From: JAWLHU01 sp049325315
GTDB taxonomy: Bacteria; Bacillota; Sulfobacillia; Symbiobacteriales; Symbiobacteriaceae
Direction of reading: 5' to 3'
Length of the DNA stretch: 64,000 nucleotides
NCBI GenBank assembly: GCA_049325315.1
Contig: JBMONB010000150.1
Coordinates: 1 to 64,000 of the forward strand
Below, one piece after another: positions 58,941-64,000 of this stretch. The stretch's first letter is position 1, and each line of letters starts with the position of its first letter. A program made the translations under genes and the position numbers. Under the pieces are notes generated by a model, which made no database searches, was not told where the DNA came from, and was given only the letters and a program-made list of their open reading frames with translations.

Positions 58941-59458
58941 ATGGCGATTCTCACCTACGACCTGGGCTCCACCGGGCTGAAGACGGCGCTCTTTGACCCG
59001 ACCGACGGGCGGCTGCTGGCGCTGGCAGAGCAGGAGATTCCCGTGCAGCGCCCCCAGCCCTCTTGGGTGGAGCAGGATCCGGATCATTGGTGGCAGGCGG
59101 TGGTCGCGACCACCCGCGCCGTACTGGCTGCCGCCCCCAAGGTCATGGTGCAGGGAATTGGTCTCTCGACGCAGCGGGAGACGGTGGTGCCCGTCGGACC
59201 CGACGGCGAGGTGCTGCGCAGCGCGATCATGTGGATGGACCGGCGGGCGCTGGCCGAGGCTCGGGAGCTGGGCGAGCGGCTGGGCGCAGACCGGATCCAC
59301 CGCACCCCCGCCCGGGCGTTGCCGCCTTCTACGACCAATGGGCGGGTCTGTACAACGAGCTGTACCAGTCGGTGGAGGGGCTCTACCGCAGGCTAGATGG
59401 ACTGGCGGCGACCGCGCCCGACCTCGAACCGGTCGAGGGCGCCGAGAAGGAGGTTTAG
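58941..59458 (+). pseudogene. FGGY-family carbohydrate kinase, internally deleted
   Basis: The N-terminus is normal to about residue 122 (ILTYDLGSTGLKTALFD, GIGLSTQRETVVPVG, IMWMDRRALAEARELGERLG). After GADRIHRTP the sequence jumps, near 59300-59325, to a C-terminal piece VAAFYDQWAGLYNELYQSVE in another frame, ending before the IolB gene. About 330 residues, including the ATPase domain, are missing. It cannot be active. Confidence 0.8.
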
Positions 59459-59461
59459 ACC

Positions 59462-60256
59462 ATGTTAGATCTGTTTCGCCGTCCGCCCAGGAGCAAGGGG
59501 CGGATTGACATTGCCAATCCGGGAGAGGAACTGAAGTTGGTGGGGCTCTCGCTGCTCCGGCTCGACGAGCAGGAGAGCTACGCGGGGAACACGGGGGCCG
59601 AGGAGGTGGCGCTGGTGATTCTGGGCGGGAAGGCCCGCATTACCTCGGCCAGCCAGGACCTGGGGCTGCTGGGCGAACGGGCTTCCGTCTTCGAGGGGAG
59701 CGCCCATGCTGTCTACCTCCCCTGCTACACCAGCTACCAGGTGACCGCCGCCACCAGCGTCGAGATCGCCCTCTGCCGGGCGCCCAGTGAAAGGCCGGGG
59801 CGGGTCCAGGTGGTACGGCCCGCCGATGTGGTGGTCAACCAGCGCGGGAAGGACCTCTTCCAGCGGCGGGTGGAGGATATTGTAGCTGACAACGTCGAAG
59901 CTGATCATATTGTGGTGGGCGAAACATTTAATCTTGCTGGGAACTGGTCCAGCTATCCGCCTCACAAGCACGATGTGGAGAACCTGCCGGTGGAGTCCGA
60001 GATGCAGGAGATCTATCTCTTCAAGATCCAGCCCCAGCAGGGCTTTGCCGTTCAGGTGATCTACACCGCCGACGGCGAGATCGATCAGGCCTACCGCATC
60101 TTGGATGGCGATGTGACGCTGCTGCCAAAGGGGTACCACCCGGTGGCGGCGGCACCGGGCTACCAGGTCTACTATCTGTGGGCGATCGCCGGGACCACCC
60201 ACCGGCAGATGCGGCCCAACGATGATCCCGCCCATGCCTGGGTGAAAGGGGCATAG
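59462..60256 (+). CDS. iolB: 5-deoxy-glucuronate isomerase family protein (IolB)
   Basis: The 264-residue double-cupin protein starts at an ATG behind AAGGAGG. Metal ligands: NWSSYPPHKHDVEN (two His), MQEIYLFK (Glu), KGYHPVAAAPGY (His). IolB isomerises 5-deoxy-glucuronate to 2-deoxy-5-keto-gluconate in inositol breakdown. No other complete iol gene is seen, but the Cgl0159-like aldolase, the kinase remnant and a sugar isomerase could form a short version of that pathway. It is a paralogue of 11571-12383. Confidence 0.83.
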   Translation: MLDLFRRPPRSKGRIDIANPGEELKLVGLSLLRLDEQESYAGNTGAEEVALVILGGKARITSASQDLGLLGERASVFEGSAHAVYLPCYTSYQVTAATSVEIALCRAPSERPGRVQVVRPADVVVNQRGKDLFQRRVEDIVADNVEADHIVVGETFNLAGNWSSYPPHKHDVENLPVESEMQEIYLFKIQPQQGFAVQVIYTADGEIDQAYRILDGDVTLLPKGYHPVAAAPGYQVYYLWAIAGTTHRQMRPNDDPAHAWVKGA

Positions 60257-60260
60257 GTAC

Positions 60261-61361
60261 ATGACCATGGAGTTTCAGGGGAAGGTGGGGCGGCTGCGGG
60301 CCTTCATGCGTGAGCAGGGGCTCGGGGCGCTGGTGCTGGGGCGGCAGGAGAACTTCGCCTGGCTGACCGGGGGCGCCAGGGGTTTTGTGAACATGGCCAG
60401 CGAGGCGAGCGTCGCCTGGATCGTGGTGACAGAAGACCAGGCCGCGGTGGTGACCAACGCCATTGAGGCGCCCCGCATGGAGGATGAGGAGTTGGGCCTG
60501 CCGCTCAAGGTGTTGGCCCACCCCTGGCATGACGATGCGGCCCGGCTCGCCCGGGTGCAGGCGATCACAGGCGGGCAGCCGCTCGCCTCGGACCTGCCCC
60601 TGCCCGGCGCCACGCCGGTCAATCTGGCCCCGCTCCGCTGGACTCTCTCCAGCTACGAGATCGAGCGCCTCCGCCCGGCGGCCCGGGCTGCTGCGGAGGC
60701 GCTGGAGGCCGCCGCCAGGGAGATCTCCCCCGGGCAGAGCGAGTTTGAGATCGCCGCCGGCCTGGCCCGGCATATCATCGCTCTGGGCATGGAGCCGGTG
60801 GTCAACCTGGTCGCCACCGACGAGCGGGTCTACCAGTACCGGCACCCGCTCCCGACCGACCGGCGGCTGGAGCGCTACGCCATGCTGGTGATCGGCGCCC
60901 GGCACCGGGGGCTGGTGATCTCGGCGACCCGGCTGGTTCATTTCGGCCCGCTGCCGGACCACCTCGGCCCCAGGCTGGAGGCGGTGGCCCGGGTCGACGC
61001 CGCCATGATCGCCGCCACCCAACCCGGCAATCGGGTCGCCACGGTCTGGGACCAGGCGGTTGGCGCCTACACCGCCGCCGGCTACCCCGGCGAGTGGGAG
61101 CGGCACCACCAGGGTGGGCTGGCCGGCTACCTCTCCCGGGAGTACCGGGCGATGCCCGATTCCCCCCAGATCATTGGGGCGAATCAGCTCTTTGCCTGGA
61201 ACCCATCGATCGCCGGGGTGAAGTCAGAAGACACGATTCTGGCGGTGGAGGGTGGCCCGGAGATCCTCACCGCCACTAGCGACTGGCCCGTGGTTGCCGT
61301 GGAAGCGGGGGGTCGCACCTGGCACCGGCCGGCAATCTTGCAGCGCCGGCACCTGTTCTAA
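60261..61361 (+). CDS. M24 (creatinase/aminopeptidase P) family protein without metal ligands
   Basis: The 366-residue protein has a creatinase-type N-terminal domain (QGLGALVLGRQENFAWLTGG) and a pita-bread C-terminal domain (ISPGQSEFEIAAGLARHII, ATDERVYQYRHPLPTDRRL, HHQGGLAGYLSREY, ILAVEGGPEILT). The two Asp ligands of metallopeptidases are replaced: the DxG position reads MLVIGARHRG and the next reads VISATRLVHFG. So it is probably a metal-free hydrolase like creatinase, or non-catalytic. Membership in the sugar-acid operon suggests it opens a C-N bond of an amino compound; this is inference. Confidence 0.75.
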   Translation: MTMEFQGKVGRLRAFMREQGLGALVLGRQENFAWLTGGARGFVNMASEASVAWIVVTEDQAAVVTNAIEAPRMEDEELGLPLKVLAHPWHDDAARLARVQAITGGQPLASDLPLPGATPVNLAPLRWTLSSYEIERLRPAARAAAEALEAAAREISPGQSEFEIAAGLARHIIALGMEPVVNLVATDERVYQYRHPLPTDRRLERYAMLVIGARHRGLVISATRLVHFGPLPDHLGPRLEAVARVDAAMIAATQPGNRVATVWDQAVGAYTAAGYPGEWERHHQGGLAGYLSREYRAMPDSPQIIGANQLFAWNPSIAGVKSEDTILAVEGGPEILTATSDWPVVAVEAGGRTWHRPAILQRRHLF

Positions 61362-61400
61362 GGCCGCGGGGGCCACACTTCACCACAAGGAGGAGACGGA

Positions 61401-62312
61401 TTGCAGGCGAATCTCCATGCGTACATGAAGGTAGGACTCGTCCACTTTATGGCCTTCCCCGAGACCGGCAAGGGCGACGGCCCGATTCTGGAGAGCCTGG
61501 CCGCCGTAGCGGCGGACGAGTTCTTCGGCTCGGTGGAGGTGACCCGGATCAACGACCCGAAGGTGCGGCGGGAGGCGGCGGCCTTACTCGCCAGCGCCGG
61601 ACTCGAGGTCGGCTTCGGCGCCCAGCCGATGATTCTGGGCGGCAAGCACGACCTGAACAGCCTCGACGAACCGGTCCGGGCGGCGGCGCTGGCTACCTGC
61701 TATGAGGCGCTGGCCCAGGCCAGGGAGTTGGGCGCCCGCAAGCTGGGCATTCTCTCCGGCCCCGACCCTGGCCCCGAGAAGCGGGAGGCGGCCAAAGAGG
61801 CGCTGATCCGCTCGCTGCTCGACCTGGGCAGGCGCTGCGAGATCGAGGGCATTCAGCTCGCCCTGGAGACCTTCGACTTCGACATCGACAAGCGGGCGCT
61901 GGTGGGACCCAACAAGGAGGCGGCGGAGATCGCCCGCATCGTCCGGCGCGACGTGCCCTCCTTCGGGCTGATGCTCGACCTGAGCCACCTGCCGCTCCAG
62001 TATGAGACGCCCCAGGATGCGCTCACCGCCACGGCCGACGTGCTGGTGCACGCCCACTGCGGCAACGCCATCATGCAGGACAAGGCGCATCCGCTCTATG
62101 GGGACCAGCACCCGCGCTTCGGCCACCCCGATGGTGAGAACGGGGTAGATGAGCTCCGGGAATACCTCCGGGTGCTGCTGGAGATCGGCTACTTGCAGCA
62201 GGGAAACCTGCGCACCCTGGCCTTTGAGGTAAAGCCTGCACCGGGCGAGACGAGCCAGGCGGTCATCGCCAGCGCCAAGCGGACGCTGGTGCAGGCCTGG
62301 GCTGCGCTCTAG
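61401..62312 (+). CDS. Sugar phosphate isomerase/epimerase (xylose isomerase-like TIM barrel)
   Basis: The 303-residue protein starts at TTG behind AAGGAGGAG. TIM-barrel metal ligands are visible as LALETFDFDIDKRA (Glu), FGLMLDLSHLPLQY (Asp, His), VLVHAHCGNA (His) and TLAFEVKPAPG (Glu). These enzymes isomerise or epimerise keto-sugars or inosose-like compounds (IolE/IolI). It follows the M24 gene by 39 bases in the operon. Confidence 0.85.
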   Translation: MQANLHAYMKVGLVHFMAFPETGKGDGPILESLAAVAADEFFGSVEVTRINDPKVRREAAALLASAGLEVGFGAQPMILGGKHDLNSLDEPVRAAALATCYEALAQARELGARKLGILSGPDPGPEKREAAKEALIRSLLDLGRRCEIEGIQLALETFDFDIDKRALVGPNKEAAEIARIVRRDVPSFGLMLDLSHLPLQYETPQDALTATADVLVHAHCGNAIMQDKAHPLYGDQHPRFGHPDGENGVDELREYLRVLLEIGYLQQGNLRTLAFEVKPAPGETSQAVIASAKRTLVQAWAAL

Positions 62313-62346
62313 CGACCGATATTCTAGCAACGGAGGGTTTAGCGTT

Positions 62347-63333
62347 TTGTCCAGACCAAAGGTATATCTTTCTCGGAAACTACCCCAGGCGGCGGTGGAT
62401 ATCGTGGCCGCGGCCTGTGATTACCGGATGTGGGAGAGCGAGGAGCAGCCCGTCCCGCGCGATGTGCTGATTCGGGAACTACAGGAGGCCGACGGCGCCC
62501 TGGTGCTGCTGACCGATCGGATCGATCCCGAACTGATGGACGCAGCCCCGCGCTGCAAGGTCTACGCTAACATGGCCGTGGGCTACGACAACGTCCAGGT
62601 GCCCGAGGCGACCAAACGGGGAGTCCTGATCACCAACACCCCGGGGGTTCTGACCGAGACCACCGCCGACCTGGCCTTCGCCCTGGTCATGGCCTCCGCC
62701 CGGCGGCTCTACGAGGGGCAGCGGCTGATCGTGGAGGACCGCTGGAAGACCTGGTCCCCCATGTTCATGACCGGGCAGGACATCTACGGGGCGACGCTCG
62801 GGATCATCGGCGCCGGCCGCATCGGCAGCGCCGTGGCCCGCCGGGCCAAGGGATTTGACATGAAGATTCTCTACCACAACCGCCAGCCCAGCCAGGAGTT
62901 GGAGGCGGAGGTGGGGGCGGAATACTGCGGGCTCGATGACCTTCTCAGGCGCTCCGATTTCGTGGTGGTGCTGGTCCCCCTGACCCCCGAGACCCGCGGG
63001 CTGATCGGGGCGCGGGAGTTGGGGCTAATGAAGCCCACCGCGATTCTGGTCAACGCCGCCCGCGGCCCCATTGTGGACGAGCAGGCGCTCTACGAGGCGC
63101 TGGTGCAGAAGAAGATCTGGGCGGCCGGGCTCGACGTCTTCGACAAGGAGCCGATCAGCTCCGACCACCCGCTGCTGAGCCTACCCAACGTGACGGCGGT
63201 GCCGCATATCGGCTCGGCCAGCATTGCCACACGCACCCGCATGGCCACCCTGGCGGCGGAAAACCTGGTGGCGGCGGTAACCGGCAGGCGACCGCCCGCC
63301 CCGGTCAACCCCGAGGTGCTGGAGCGCTGGTAA
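62347..63333 (+). CDS. D-2-hydroxyacid dehydrogenase (glyoxylate/hydroxypyruvate reductase-like)
   Basis: The 328-residue protein starts at TTG behind GGAGGG. It has LGIIGAGRIGSAVARRAKGF (NAD(P) site), the catalytic Arg in LVNAARGPIVDEQAL, Glu in DVFDKEPI and His in AVPHIGSAS. VGYDNVQVPEATKRGVLITN is typical of GhrB/GyaR types. It probably reduces a 2-keto acid made by the aldolase. It ends the operon before a strong terminator. Confidence 0.9.
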   Translation: MSRPKVYLSRKLPQAAVDIVAAACDYRMWESEEQPVPRDVLIRELQEADGALVLLTDRIDPELMDAAPRCKVYANMAVGYDNVQVPEATKRGVLITNTPGVLTETTADLAFALVMASARRLYEGQRLIVEDRWKTWSPMFMTGQDIYGATLGIIGAGRIGSAVARRAKGFDMKILYHNRQPSQELEAEVGAEYCGLDDLLRRSDFVVVLVPLTPETRGLIGARELGLMKPTAILVNAARGPIVDEQALYEALVQKKIWAAGLDVFDKEPISSDHPLLSLPNVTAVPHIGSASIATRTRMATLAAENLVAAVTGRRPPAPVNPEVLERW

Positions 63334-63344
63334 GAAAGAACCGA

Positions 63345-63386
63345 CGGAGGGACTCGCGCATGGTTCGCGAGTCCCTCCGTTTTTTC
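63345..63386. terminator. Strong terminator after the dehydrogenase
   Basis: A perfect 14-bp stem (63345-63358 with 63366-63379) and seven-base loop are followed by six Ts. It also closes the convergent minus-strand remnant. Confidence 0.92.
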
Positions 63387-63398
63387 ACCCCGCCTTTC

Positions 63399-63949
63399 TT
63401 ACACGTCCACCCACTTGTGCACCTGGGCGGAGCGGTAGGCCGCATCGATCACCCGGGAAGTGTAGGCCCCAACCCTGCCGGGCACCAGCAGTTCCGCCTT
63501 CCCCTCCACCGCTGCGATGAAGTTCTCAATCAGCGGAATGCTGACATTCTCATGCCGGGGGAGCATCTCAACATGCTCCTCGCCATCCCGGTTGGTCCAG
63601 AGCAGTTCGGGCTGGTCGACCCGTGGGCTGAGAATCCGTCCGGCTGTGCCGTTGATCACCAGGCTGTGGACTACTCGCTGAACTGGGCGTGGACCGAGAC
63701 CGGCGTCCCGATCGCGCCCGACTGAATCAACTCGGCGATTCGCTTCAGTTTCGGGTAAAATCGGCGGTAGTAGGCGACCTGAAGGGTGACGCCCGCCGCT
63801 TCGCAGGCCTCCACCATCGCCTCGGCCTCCCGGGTGCGCTCCGGGTCCCGGCCTATCAGACAGACCAACTCACTGCCCTGCGCCTGGCGCAGAGCGGCGA
63901 ACAGCCGCTTGCCGGCAACGTCACCGCCACCGATGAGCGCCCAACGCAT
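63399..63949 (-). pseudogene. Gfo/Idh/MocA oxidoreductase with internal deletions
   Basis: It starts normally (MRWALIGGGDVAGKRLFAAL, LIGRDPERTREAE), then passes straight to MVEACEAAGVTLQVAYYRRF. The 70-80 residues with the EKP motif are lost. A stop follows VHAQFSE. The C-terminus continues in another frame (LVINGTAGRILSPRVDQPE ... RSAQVHKWVDV). At least two deletions have occurred. The start ATG still has GAGGGAGGGG upstream. An inositol or sugar-acid 2-dehydrogenase role is likely for the ancestor. Confidence 0.8.
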
Positions 63950-63963
63950 CGATTACCCCTCCC

Positions 63964-64000
63964 TCATGTCGGCTGCAGCCCAATCCGCACCGTGCGCCCG
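63964..64000 (-). CDS. C-terminal end of an unknown gene (partial)
   Basis: A minus frame reads RTVRIGLQPT before TGA at 63966-63964, 15 bases upstream of the Gfo/Idh/MocA remnant's ATG. Only about 11 codons are in the window, so no identity is given. Confidence 0.35.
   Translation of the reverse strand, partial: GRTVRIGLQPT

Overview
The window reads as chromosomal DNA of a GC-rich, spore-forming Firmicute, most like Symbiobacterium or a close relative. The spore and stationary-phase genes prkA-yhbH-spoVR, yabP, yabQ and divIC are present, together with rqcP/yabO, an S1-domain yabR-like gene and the end of an HU gene. The DNA is very GC-rich, and GTG and TTG starts behind strong GGAGG sites are frequent. 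Identification is from the translated sequence only; no database search was run.

Layout. 1-8.8 kb: end of HU, rqcP, a large LuxR/MalT-type ATPase regulator followed by a 20-codon ORF, the minus-strand prkA-yhbH-spoVR operon, and yabP. 8.8-21.0 kb: a self-contained oligo-uronate island placed between yabP and yabQ. It holds a family 1 ABC sugar importer, a heparinase II/III-like lyase, an IolB-type isomerase, kduD, kdgF, kdgK and eda, plus a YesM/YesN-type two-component system. 21.1-23.3 kb: yabQ, a small HTH gene behind six 11-bp repeats, divIC, the S1 gene and tRNA-Leu(UAA). 23.3-31.9 kb: an orphan gene, a YcaO enzyme, a 5'-truncated CocE/NonD hydrolase that meets a 5'-truncated glycosyltransferase head to head, then three nucleotide-sugar genes. 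31.9-38.5 kb: an ABC-2 exporter, an unannotated 46-residue secreted peptide, a divergent XRE-TPR regulator with a coupled GNAT gene, galU and a Crp/Fnr regulator. 38.5-40.2 kb: remnants of an ABC ATPase, a group II intron reverse transcriptase and an integrase.

40.2-50.4 kb is a GntR-controlled carboxylic-acid operon: homocitrate-synthase-like enzyme, LeuC/LeuD-like hydratase, MmgE/PrpD protein, TctCBA importer, methylisocitrate-lyase-like enzyme and an MFS carrier. 50.6-54.0 kb carries a DUF420 membrane protein and a two-gene coiled-coil pair whose second member ends in an RNase H-like domain. 54.1-64 kb is a DeoR-controlled TRAP-transporter operon for a sugar acid or polyol. It includes an IolB paralogue, a creatinase-like protein without its metal ligands, a dehydrogenase, and two genes scarred by internal deletions.

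The strongest leads are the peptide/XRE-TPR/ABC locus (33.5-36.7 kb), the helically phased 11-bp array (21,848-21,913), the coiled-coil/RNase H pair (51.4-54.0 kb), and the carboxylate operon, which could encode a methylcitrate-type cycle built from LeuA/LeuCD relatives.
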